This document shows positions 27,180 to 41,763 of a stretch of DNA of 64,000 nucleotides, piece after piece. This DNA is from Talinum fruticosum (lineage: Eukaryota > Streptophyta > Magnoliopsida > Caryophyllales > Talinaceae), in contig JAITYX010000032.1 in NCBI GenBank assembly GCA_021018815.1, forward strand, positions 1,364,001 to 1,428,000, written 5' to 3'. Each line of letters begins with the position of its first letter. Within the stretch, counting starts at the first letter, position 1. Position numbers and translations under genes: made by a program. The notes under the pieces are model-generated. The model was given only the letters and a program-made list of their open reading frames with translations. It searched no databases and was not told the DNA's origin.

Positions 27180-27965
27180 TTATTTTTTTAATGCACAGTC
27201 CAACACTTTATCTTTGTTAAGCTCAATATAGTCTAAATTCCTAATGTTTTAATGAGCTTATTTTTCTCTTTATTTTTGCAGTGTCATTGGCATAATGACT
27301 TATTTCTCCACATATACAACACTTATAGCGACAATAAGCAAACTTTTCTAAAAAATCTTCTTTGTTTGGAATTTTCAACAATTTTATTACAATATTTTCT
27401 ATTGTATTTTTCACCCATTTGCTTATTATAGCTTTTTTCTTATAGAACTTTCAATTTCTTCTACTTTCAGACTCTTCATGCTAGAAATTGTTTCTTCATT
27501 TTTTCTTCTAGATATCTAGGCAATGATCACTAACCCATTTTCTTAAGAAATATATTCTCATTCCTAGGGTTTCTACGATATCTGCCTTTTCAAAACATGT
27601 AACGTATTTTTATTAATTATTGAATTAATTGGGTATGGAAGTTTGTCATAAAACATTCCAAGATTAATGTCGTTGTGACCAATTTTATAATTGTACTGAC
27701 TAAATTCACTTATGTAATTCTTTAAGTACCTCATGTCACATAGTTTATGTATTAATTTTTCTTTGACACGCTTTGACATTTTCTTTAGAATTAATTTTAG
27801 CACTTATAAATTCATTTTAAATTTCCTTACATAAAGCTTTAAACATAGCAACAGATGAATCTATTACTCTCAAGTCATCTTTTTCTTCTTCATTTAGTGA
27901 ATCATATAAATCAGTAACAGTACCAGAAAAGTTACATTCAACATAATTAAGAAAATCTAGTGAAG
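27180..27965 (-). pseudogene. Relic resembling a caulimovirid (pararetrovirus) coat-protein / gag zinc-knuckle region
   Basis: On the minus strand, several short open stretches in different frames follow each other: about 50 acidic codons ending in a TAA at 27817-27819, a Lys/Tyr-rich stretch at 27573-27803 containing GMFYDKLPYPIN, and a degenerate CCHC knuckle at 27283-27321 (CCICGEISHYAND, with the fourth ligand Cys replaced by Thr). This order, and the KLPYP-type motif before the knuckle, resembles coat proteins of Caulimoviridae that are often embedded in plant genomes. Multiple stops and frameshifts separate the parts, so it is dead. A gag relic of an LTR retrotransposon is the main alternative. 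I saw no reverse transcriptase or long terminal repeats nearby. Family assignment is by eye. Confidence 0.5.
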
Positions 27966-28070
27966 CATACTATAATAATTAAGAAAAGATATTTCATTTA
28001 GTGAATTATCTTTTTCCTTCTTCATTTAGTGAATATCTTTTCATTATTTATGTAGTGAATCATACCAATC

Positions 28071-28130
28071 GGCAACCGTATTGGAAAAACTATGCATAGG
28101 GACAACCGTATTAGAAAAGCTATGCATAGG
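28071..28130. repeat. Tandem duplication of a 30-base unit
   Basis: Two head-to-tail copies of a unit containing CAACCGTATT and AAAACTATGCATAGG / AAAGCTATGCATAGG, differing at a few bases. Confidence 0.75.
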
Positions 28131-29142
28131 GTGGTGACCTCAACTCTTACTTATTTGTTCTCTTGCATTAAATCGTACGTCATGGATGGGACTAATGCTT
28201 CTACTTGCTAGTTGCTACCTTGGAGCTTCATAAAAGTCAATAATGGGGTTCAAAACTTTCTCCATAGACATTTCAGCTGAGCTTTCGCGTTCAATTTGTA
28301 TGCTTCAACTGTACTTGCCAACATTAGTGTTCATGTCTCACATATTATCATAGGATTAATTTTGACTAGTTTATAATTGAATTCTTGGAATTTTAGGCAT
28401 AGTAATTTACTTAAATTTGTCGCAAGATATTTATCGATCATCTTACTAAATTAAATATATTTTGGTCATCTATTCATATTTATTTATAATCAGTTTCTAT
28501 TTTGAAAAAAAGGATGATAAGAGAGACAAAGTATATAGTATTGTTTAGTGGTGTTAATATATATGATAGTTTTTAATTTTGATATTTTTAAACCATATAA
28601 TACACTTATTTAGGAAAATAAAGAAAATGAAGACCCCTTAGAGCATAATTTTATTTTATTTTTTGTAAGGATAAATGTGGATCATACAACTGAATCTCTA
28701 TCTCAGCGTAACATCAATTGGGCTTAAATGCTCAGAAGGGATAGGAAATACCAAATTTAGACTCAAAGCCCAGGTCCATAAATCGCCTCAACTCATTTAC
28801 ATGAAGGGGATTGTCTCTCTCAAAATTTAAACTCTGAAGGAGATGATGGTAGTATAGAGTCTTGACTATTAGGCCAACACTCCCTTAATTTTTAATGTAT
28901 AACTTGAATGTAGTCAATTTAGTAGTTAGACATGAAAAGTTTACCTAGAAAATATTCATGTCGACCACAATGTAGATAAATTACTGAGATAAACATATGT
29001 GCAGTTAACTATTACTTTAAGCTTGAACAATAGAGTTATGACAGTAAGGTTATAGACAAATTAAAAGTTTCGCCCTTATAACCCGCATGTACAAGCAATA
29101 ATACATACTATCGAGGGTAAAGCTCCGACACAGAAACATCAT

Positions 29143-32542
<3,400 letters not shown>

Positions 32543-34367
32543 CTCAGGCCAGTGGAATAGTGGATGAGAGATGTCAGACTAGATGGGTTGGTGCGTAATA
32601 TAGAAGAATGGCCATATCTATATCTATAGCGGTGACACGGGATTTGACATGAGTTGACTTTGGTTTTAGTTAGCCTACAAAATATATATTTCTATATAAA
32701 CGCCATAAATTAGATGTTGAATTCTTCGATTATAATATACTCATAAAGTATAGACGTATATTGTATTCGATGTAAGTATCTCGGGACAAATACAAAATTA
32801 AGTCAGTATTCAATTCAGACGACTTCTTGCCGATCAAGTTCATGAAATGATTCAAAAGTATGGTGGCAGTGGCGAAACCATATGCTGCCACTAAATTTAA
32901 AATTTCGTGATGATGAAAGGGGCTGCTGCTAGTTGCTAGTTGCTAGTTGCTACCTGGCAGCTTCATGAAAGCCAAAACAGCATTAGGTGAAGAAAGAATT
33001 TTGAGCATAAAAGTGAGTCCACTGGAAAGCAAGACTGAGTAGGCGCAAGTGGGCGATAATTGGGATATTTTAATGGCAGAAACAGGAAGAAGAGGGACAA
33101 CGAAATCACATGTGGAAGAGGTACTGTACTTTGTAATCGACCTTTTCTATTATCCTCATTTGACCGACACTGCACTAAACTGAGTGGTCTGAATCTCGCC
33201 ATCGGCCCCTAAAAGGTACTACTGTTCTGTGAGAATGAATGGCCATTGCTTGGAACAAGTTAGGCGGGACTTTTCCTCGTAGTCCTTTAATAAAGCCAGA
33301 TATGAACGCAGCCAAAAAAAAAAGTGTTAGCATATGAGTAGTCTCGACGAATGTCTCGATTTTTAATCATAATCAGTCTCTTTGTAATTTGTAATTCTTA
33401 ATTTTTTGGATAAAACTATTATATTAGATCCTCACACTCTACTTAACAGCAAGATATTTTAGGATATAGATATGGATTGACATCAAATCGGACCGAAATT
33501 TGATTCAATCAATTTGTATTGCAAACAAATATAATGTTAAAGTAAAAGGTTTTGATTTGAATCTATTCATGTTTTAGATCGACCTCTAATTTACCATTTC
33601 GGCTTTAAGGTCGGATATAAATGGAACTCATTTGATCCAAATTTGAAATTTGAGTATATATAAATACATATAAATCAGGTTTCAAAAGGGAAACCCTTAA
33701 TCTTAAGATTCCTATTAGTTTTTTCAAATAATAAAAAGAACTTGTTTCTTGTGAAATTAGAATTGGAGATATTTTATTATAATATCATCATATCACATAT
33801 TATGTGATATTATAAATATAAAAATGAATGGATTGCTGCAAGAAAGACATTTGTCATACTATCATTGTTTATTTTTTTATTACAAAATAACAATCAATGA
33901 AAATAATAATAACTTATGCTTCATAATTAATTTAGTTGTTACAAAAATTTCACGTGCATTACTATCTTGGTTATATTATTTATTAATTTATTATGATATA
34001 CTTAGTTATTACAAAATTATACAAGACTAGCGGCTACAAAATAATACTGTAAAAATTGACAATAATTATAAGGATTATTAGATATTAATAATCTCATTTT
34101 TAGAGGACATTGGACGTTAATAATCCCACCTTTTAAAATCAACATCGATAATCTCATATTTATAAGGATCTAAATCTTGTATTATAAATTATCACCCTCA
34201 CCAGACGAGCATATGGCTCCTCTTAAATCCCAATTAATGCTTCAACTAATTTTTTATTTTTTTCCTACGGAGAATAATAGCGCATAGTGGGTCAATGTCG
34301 ACGAGGAAGTCATCATTTTTGAGCCGATGAAGAGTCTTTTTGTCTTCAATATGGTAGACCCATAATC

Positions 34368-34370
<3 letters not shown>

Positions 34371-34399
<29 letters not shown>
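34371..34399. repeat. (TA)n microsatellite
   Basis: Uninterrupted AT dinucleotide run followed by TTTA repeats, in the spacer between CRK-C and CRK-D. Confidence 0.9.
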
Positions 34400-34403
<4 letters not shown>

Positions 34404-34986
34404 TTATTTATTTAGTGGATTTAATTTTTGTTTTATCTATTTATCTATAGATGGAGTTTTACCCATAGCATTGGTGCCAAGATTCATCATAATTAAATAT
34501 CCCATCCGAAATCCAAAATCATAATTATCCATCAGACCAGAGAAACAAAAAATAAGAATATATAATATACGAATAATATAATATTGTCTAAGGATATTAT
34601 TGCTTCACATGACCATAATCCTTTATTATAAATTAATCGCCATTGCTTTAGCGTGTCCTGATTGGACATCTTACCCCTTTCTTTCTATTATGAAAATATA
34701 AAATGTCTTTAATAAAGAATAGATTTTATTTTAATGAGATTTTCATCTAAGAATGAGTTGTAGGTATATAATTGGTATTAGATCAGTTTTTTTCCTCCTT
34801 TGTTGTGTTATAATTGTATGTATTTAACCGCTTTTTATAATTTATTTAGATTAAAAAATTTATTTTAATATTAATGTCAATACATTAAAATAAGAAAAAT
34901 ATAGATATGAATGATGTTACCATGTATATAAACTTGTGAATTACTCTTCTATTGTCAATTGATTTTGAGATGGAATCTTATAAGTT

Positions 34987-34987
<1 letters not shown>

Positions 34988-35039
<52 letters not shown>
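34988..35039. repeat. (TA)n microsatellite, long
   Basis: About 26 uninterrupted TA units; self-complementary and likely length-variable. Confidence 0.92.
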
Positions 35040-35043
<4 letters not shown>

Positions 35044-36949
35044 TGATCGGTTGAATGACGACCCAATCACCATATACATATATACTTGAAATTGCGTGTT
35101 TTTCACGTGAGTGAGACATTTAGCACATCACCATTGACTCCTTTTATTTTATCATTTTTTATATTATCCAAACCTTTTGTAACACCCACTTTATTACCTA
35201 CAAATTTTAATTATAAGTGAAACAAAGTCCATTCACTACTCTTGAATGACTATGATCATTATTACACTTTATTACCTATAAGTTTTGATTATAATCATAA
35301 TCAATATTATATTTTATTACGCTTATTTTTTAAAGGATTATTCCATTACTTCAAAGCTTATAAAATTAAACTTTTTTTAAAAAATACTGAATAAAAAAAT
35401 ATTTATTGTATATAATTAATCTAACTGTTATAAAAAAAACTATAATATAATATATCTATTAATTTCAGCATTAAAACTTATATAAATTAAATAGATTATA
35501 ATAATTACAATAATTATAATATACTTATAATTTAAATTATTTTAATTTTTTAAACATTCTTTTTTATCACAAATTTTTTTAAAATTCAATTGTCTTTATT
35601 TTATTTCATATATTCAGTTACATACAACAAACTAAAATCCATTACATTCAAATTTTACTTTATTCTTTTTAGTTATGCAACTAATTAATAGACAACATTA
35701 TTATTAATACCACATTTCAGTTTTGACTCATAATATTAGATAAGAGTAAGAATGCCAATTACAATTAAGCTTCCAAAACCGTCCTTTTTGTCGGAAAATT
35801 AATGACATATTAATTGATTAAGATTAGGAATTGATTATAAAATGTAACAAAAAATATACTCCTATTAGGATAATCCTACTTCTTTTCTTTCTACCTTTTT
35901 TTATTTTAAAAAAATCATTTTGATTTATTTACATATTTTATCTTGATTCAATCTATCATCTATCGCCCCATCTTTCAATAAAAAAATCTATCAACTATCG
36001 TTATTTCCATATTTTTGAGATTTTTTTGCTTACTATTATGTACTTTTATTGAATTAGTGTAGTTTTCTATTAACTTTAAGTTAGCCTCTCTCTTATTATA
36101 TATATGTCTTGACAATGTACATGATTTTACAATTATTAGTGTCTCCTTTTTTATTGTTTGCTTATTTTAATCTAGGTTTATTATTCAATGGATGATGCAA
36201 TTAGATTTTATTTAATAGAATTTAGTGTTGCTTAATTAGTTTATTAGTCAATTTATTTATTAGATTAGTGTAGCTTTTGGTGACTCTTTTATATCATTCT
36301 CTTTAAGATTTATTTTTAATTTTTATTAGGCATTTAACATGTATTATTATAAATATTTTTTTATTTTATTGGCTATTCAAAATTCACCTAAGGTAGATGA
36401 TTATTCAGTTAAAAAAAAAAAGAGTTAGTAATTAGTAGGGAAAATTATATTGATTATCTTTAATATTTTTTACTATTATAATGAATAATTTAAGTCAAAG
36501 CTATTACCTATGTCATGTTTATTGAGTATATTTATTCAAGGTTTTATTATTTGTTTTATAAAAGTGTAAAAATTACATCATATTGCATTAAAAGAAATTA
36601 TGATTAATCCCTTATTTTTTTCATCAAAATATATAAAATATATCAAATACTTAAATAACAGTACATACCCGTACTTTACACGGGATTCACACTAATTTAT
36701 ATAAAATTTAACACATATATTCAAAATCTCCTAACCCCTATTTAACCATACATGGTTCTTCAAAGGAGCTTCTATTGAGAAACACCATCAAATCAAGAAT
36801 ATGGTGATTGTAGATATACAATATGGTGATTGTAGATACATAATTACACTTTTTCCCTTAGGGAAAAAAAAGTTAAAAGAGAAAATCTAAATCAACCTAC
36901 TTACTCTTTGAACAATTAATTTCATCCTTTTCTTCTTTGATTTTTAGAG

Positions 36950-39917
36950 CTATCGAGGGTGGATTTCTGTTATGGAAACCCCATTCACTGAACCTCTTGT
37001 TGACTGGCCGCTAGAAATGTTGACTGGCATATGCTCATTGTCTCTGGAGGAGTTGTCTTCCACATAGTATGCAGGCGGAGATGGCACCGGAAGAGCCATA
37101 GTGTGGCTGCTTAGCATAAGAGCAACTGAAGACATGGTTGGCCTATCCACAGGGTCATCTTGGACACACAGCAAACCAATGTGGATGCATCTTAGTATCT
37201 CGAAGCTAAAACCGTCTGGTAGCAGAGGATCTACGAGGTTCCAAGCTGTGCCCTCCATCCAATTTCTCCATGTCTGTGGAGGTTCCAAGCATAGTATTAG
37301 TACATTTGGTAAACAAGTCGTTCAGGTTGGCTGATTCTGACAAGGATTAAAACATATCGAGAAATGATCCCCTCTTAGTCTGGTGAAAATTCATGATTGA
37401 TTTTTTGAGTGTACCCATCTTTTAGTATCAATTGTTGATTTAGTATCAACTCCTTTGGATTAAGCCATTAGGTTATGTCACTTTCGTCAGCTCCAACTAC
37501 TAGCACTATTGACAGAAGATGGGAGCAAGAATAAAGGGGTTATCAAAACTTACAAAGCTCAGGAGATCTTCTGGATCCTCCTCATGTTTGAATGAGCTGA
37601 TTCTTTGCCCGCTTATAATCTCTAGAACGAGTACACCAAAACTATAGACATCAGACTTCACGGACACTTGGCCATAGAGCGCATATTCGGGAGGCATATA
37701 ACCACTGCAAATCAATTTGCATCTCTCAATCTAGGAATATGACAATCAACGAAGTATACCATACATATTCTTCATACAAGTTGAGGATATATACTTACTA
37801 GGTTCCAGCAATTCTACTCGTCATCGTTTGAGTTTGGTCAACTTTAAACAATCTTGCCATCCCAAAATCAGCTATCTTAGGATTGAATTCTGCATCAAGG
37901 AGAACATTCCCTCCTTTAAGGTCACGGTGAATGATGCGAAGCCTAGATTCCTCATGGAGGTAAAGAAGCCCTTTAGCGGTTCCATTAATAATTTTGTAGC
38001 GAGTTTCCCACACCAGAGATTCCCGTCGAATTGGATCTGCTTTCAATAGCAATGTTTTAAAGGAAGAACTACATACAAATATAGAATACTCCATATTTTT
38101 GCATAGGGATGATAATTACCCACCAAATAGAAATTTATCTAAGCTTCCATTGGCCACGACCTCATAGATGAGAAGCATTTCTTCTTGATGCAAGCAGAAG
38201 CCCAGTAGCCTCACCAAGTTCCTATGTTGGAGTTTTGCCAAAATCAAAATTTCATTTTTGAATTGTACATCACCTTCTGTGCCTGAACTTCTTAAAAGTC
38301 TCTTCACAGCTATTTTATCTCCATTCGGAAGCACACCCTAAAAAATTCGATAGCTTTCTTAGTACCAAACTTAGCCAAATAACACGAATCTGATTAACTG
38401 ACTAGAACTTGACATACTTTAGACTTGAATCAGGTGATCATATTGAAGTTAATGGACCAATTTTGACTGCATTTTCTTGATACTAGGCTTATTAACAAGC
38501 TAACAATGTGATCAAATATGACTCAAATCCTACACAATCCCCAACTTCCATTCACCAATTCTGATCCAATCTAACTCGAGCAACCCATTTGTGACATTCA
38601 GTAAAATTTTGTTGACCGGATGCATTACCTTATATACAGTGCCGAATCCACCTTGCCCAAGTTTGTTATCATCCTTGAAATCCTCTGTTGCATTTTTGAT
38701 AACCCCAAAACTAAACTGCAGAGACTCAAGGCTCTCAATTTCATCTTCTGCACCCACAACCAGAATAGCATTAGATACATTTATAACAGGCAAATTACAG
38801 GAACTTATAGCCTTTACAACTAAGCAGGATGGGCTTACTGCTAAATCTCATCCTAGACTTCCTCAACTTTTTCCTCCTTAATAAGATCCAGATCAAGCCA
38901 CCAATTATGACAATAGATAAACCGACAATAGGAATGGGAACCGCAATATTACTGGCGTTAGATGATTTCTTGCCTCTGCCATCTGCAGGAACAGATTCTT
39001 AAATGTGTATCCAGGACATAAGATTTGGGAAGTTATAAAATGAGGCAACATTTATAATTCACAAGGTTTTAAATTCCTTTGTTACCTGCTGGTCTGGTGC
39101 GAGTTGTATTCGAGGTTGGAAGTGAAGGCGGTGGTGGCGGAGACGTATCCGGGACATTGCCGAAGAAAGGGGACACATCATACTGCACAAAACAGCTAGG
39201 CTCAGCAATCCTCGCACCAGGGACTGTAAAATTAGGCCTAAGACAGCAAGTCGGCAGAACACTAAGAGAGCCTTGAATACACTCAACACACCTTCTCCTA
39301 TCCAAATCAGGAGTACACTGCACAAGCCCATATAGCTTTCCACCATCCCCTGTAATATTAACCTGCCCAGCTGCATATTTCCTTTCTGCATTACCCGAAG
39401 CAGCCTGGTTTGTCAAATTGTTCAACAAACCCTGTACTGATCGGTTGAACCCAGACACGTCAGAGACACTTGGACCTTGGTCAGTGAGTTGAAACCGGGT
39501 GACTTCTTGCACGGTGCCATAAACGATGCTGTTTGAGACATATATGGTGCAGTAATCGGAGTACCCGAAGGCCTCCATTTTACCAGGACAGGCTCCAGGG
39601 AGAGCCCGAGCTGAATTCTGAATGCATGCCCGGCAAGTGCCCAAAGGGACATCACCCCGGCAGAATGCAAGTGAGTTAACCCGGTTGGGATCTCGACCTG
39701 CAGAGAAGTTGTAGAACCCGTATGTGATTCGGGTGTCAGAAGACAGATCATTCAGGACTCTGTCCAGGTTGGATTGGTATGTGCTGTTTGGTGTGTAGCT
39801 GTCATCGCCACACAAGGTGTTGCGGAAGGCGAACTGCCCAGAGATTGTGGGAGTGAGGAGGAGAATGATGATTGGAATTTGGATGATGATCAAGATCGGG
39901 GCATTTGATGATCCCAT
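36950..39917 (-). CDS. CRK-D: cysteine-rich receptor-like kinase, seven exons, intact
   Basis: Exons on -: 39917-39086, 38982-38839, 38747-38629, 38337-38124, 38036-37799, 37704-37554, 37273-36950; 2022 bases, 673 residues, no internal stop. ATG at 39917 starts [12 protein letters not shown] and gives a signal peptide cleaved near ISG-Q. DUF26 motifs are [13 protein letters not shown] and [13 protein letters not shown]. Exon 2 has the membrane span ([19 protein letters not shown]) and a basic RRKKLRKSR stop-transfer. Kinase: GQGGFG, IAVK, HRDLK, DFG; the activation segment has PPE for APE. The protein ends VSITEIHPR, the usual CRK tail. It is the intact sister of pseudogene B. It lies head to head with CRK-E, with 1.85 kb between the ATGs. 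Confidence 0.94.
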
Positions 39918-41763
39918 TTCTTTTCTCCACTTTTTGATGGGGGTTGGGGGAGGCTGAGCAAGAGAGAGAGGTAAAGACTAGGGAAGGAAATAATGGCGGT
40001 ACTTTCAGGGACGATAAGGTGGACTTTGGTTCTACAATTCTATCAATGATCGAGAAAAATAGAATAATTCCCATATTTTTTGGCACCATATGACCTGTAG
40101 ATGAATGCATATCTTATTATGAACACATGGAGCAAAACAAGGTAGAGAATCTAGTAGAGCGTGGTGTTTTGGGGTACTTTTTACTCTCAATATTTGTACT
40201 CCACGCTTTTCGATGCTTCTATCGCTAATTGGTTAATTCAACAAAGTCATCCTACTGTTTGATTACCGACTCTCGATGGATAAATATAATGACAAGTTGA
40301 CAAAGATGTACATATCATAAACGAATGGTCCACATGATGAAGGGAAAGGAAGACAGGGTAGGGGAAAAGGCCTCATCCCCCACCCAAAAAAAAAATAAAA
40401 AATCGGTTGCTAGAAGAAGTGATAAAAAATTTAAATTTTTGCGATTCAAACTTAGGGAGGATGGTGAGAAGGCAATTCAATCAATTTATGGACAATTTTA
40501 TTGGAAAAAACATGTAGTGTTAATTGGGCTAAGTATCATAAAGTCGGAATTCTGTTCATTCGAAAGGGCACAATACTATTGTTTGAAAAAAATGAGTGCC
40601 AAAACGTAAAAATGTTGAAGATATATCTTTTGAGAGTAAACACAATGTTCAAGTGAATCGGGAATTGTTCAAAATTTATTGGATATGATTCCGGATACTT
40701 GTGACAATAGTATTGCGAATGACGGGGCAATTATCCCTAAAAATGTTGAGCATGAGAGAAGTCCGGATAATGAGCAATAAGCTTTCTCTAATGATAGTTT
40801 AATAATCTCTCAGCTTACGAAGTTCCTAAGGGTCATCATACTTATTTTGCCAATTTCGCTCCTCTTAAAAAGTTTGTGTTCGGTTCAAATTTGGGTCCAA
40901 CAAATCAATCAATGTCAAAATTCAAACGAAATATTTTATTCGAAACTTATATTTTTTTAGTCAAATAAATCAAACAAATCTAAATTTAATTCAAAATCAA
41001 ACTTAGATAAAAATAGAAAAAATCTTTAAAACCAACTTCATTTTTAAACTTGGGCCAATATCATCACTCCCAAAATCATCATTTTTATCTAATATCGTGA
41101 ATCATTTTTTATATAAAAAAAGTGATCTTTGGGCTTATTGAGAATAACGAGCTTCTTTCAACAATATGGGCCCAACATTCTTTGTAGGACCCATCGGTTC
41201 ATAGGTCTGTCTCCCATTACTATCTTCTCGCCGTCGGTCACTCACCACAAATGAGCCCCGGCGGCGCGTGAATCCATGCGCCGATGATTTCTGCTATCCA
41301 ATGCCGTTAACAACCACCTCCGGCACGGTTACCTCCTCGCCTACGGCGTCCGGCATCTCCCTGTGCACATTCATATTGGCGCTTTTCAGGCCATACTACT
41401 CTCTCCCCTCGGCTTCAAGGTCCGAATTTCGAATTCGTGTATTTTCGATTTTTTTCCTTTGTTTTTCTTTTCCAGTCAATGGCTGAATTTAAAATCGGAA
41501 ACCTTGACCACAATAATTCAAGAATAGTGGTCAATCTCTAGGTCGTTTTTTTCTTCTTTTTTAACCTAAAATTTTGACTTTCCAAATCCAGAGGCATATT
41601 TCTCAGGGAGATACGCGTTCCGGTCTCCAGCTTAAGCAGGTGAAGTTATTTGACCTGAAATCAAATTCCCAGTTCTTCCCTTTTGAATTTCATCTTTAAT
41701 TTCTTTTCTTTTATTTTTTTTTTGAGTTTTGGGATCAATTTTTCGTTTCCAATTGGAGTTTGT
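39918..41763. promoter_or_regulatory. Divergent intergenic region of CRK-D and CRK-E
   Basis: Contains both upstream regions. It is mostly AT-rich, except a sharply GC-rich patch at about 41220-41425 that is coding-like in composition (a frame reading GYLLAYGVRHLPVHIHIGAF is open for about 80 codons after a TGA at 41285). I do not recognise this patch; it may be a relic exon or 5' leader. The rest shows nothing definite. Confidence 0.4.

Larger units (their letters stand above)
26262..29142. other. Spacer between CRK-B and CRK-C holding a viral relic
   Basis: AT-rich, with a (TA)n/(TG)n run at 26883-26925 and a tandem 30-base repeat at 28071-28130. A pararetrovirus-like coat-protein relic at about 27180-27965 is listed separately. 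A phrase TGCTAGTTGCTACC near 28205 recurs upstream of CRK-C near 32940. No plant gene found. Confidence 0.5.
32543..36949. other. AT-rich spacer between CRK-C and CRK-D
   Basis: About 4.4 kb with no gene seen. It has CTAGTTG x3 near 32932-32955, segments matching the A-B spacer (34200-34380, 34600-34625), and two long TA runs (34371-34399 and 34988-35039). A palindromic ACCCGTACTTTACACGGGA at 36668-36686 resembles ends seen in some plant non-autonomous elements, but I could not delimit an element. Confidence 0.5.

Noticed and set aside
34371..35039. Possible CRISPR-like or regulatory array in the TA-rich spacer
   Set aside because: They are simple TA microsatellites without spacers; CRISPR is not expected in a plant genome.
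39059..39391. Minus-strand open frame overlapping exon 1 of CRK-D in another frame
   Set aside because: The DUF26 Cys motif and signal peptide are in the other frame; this is a shadow.
40325..40609. 94-codon frame upstream of CRK-E
   Set aside because: Lys-rich, crosses a poly-A run, no recognisable domain; likely chance in AT-rich DNA.
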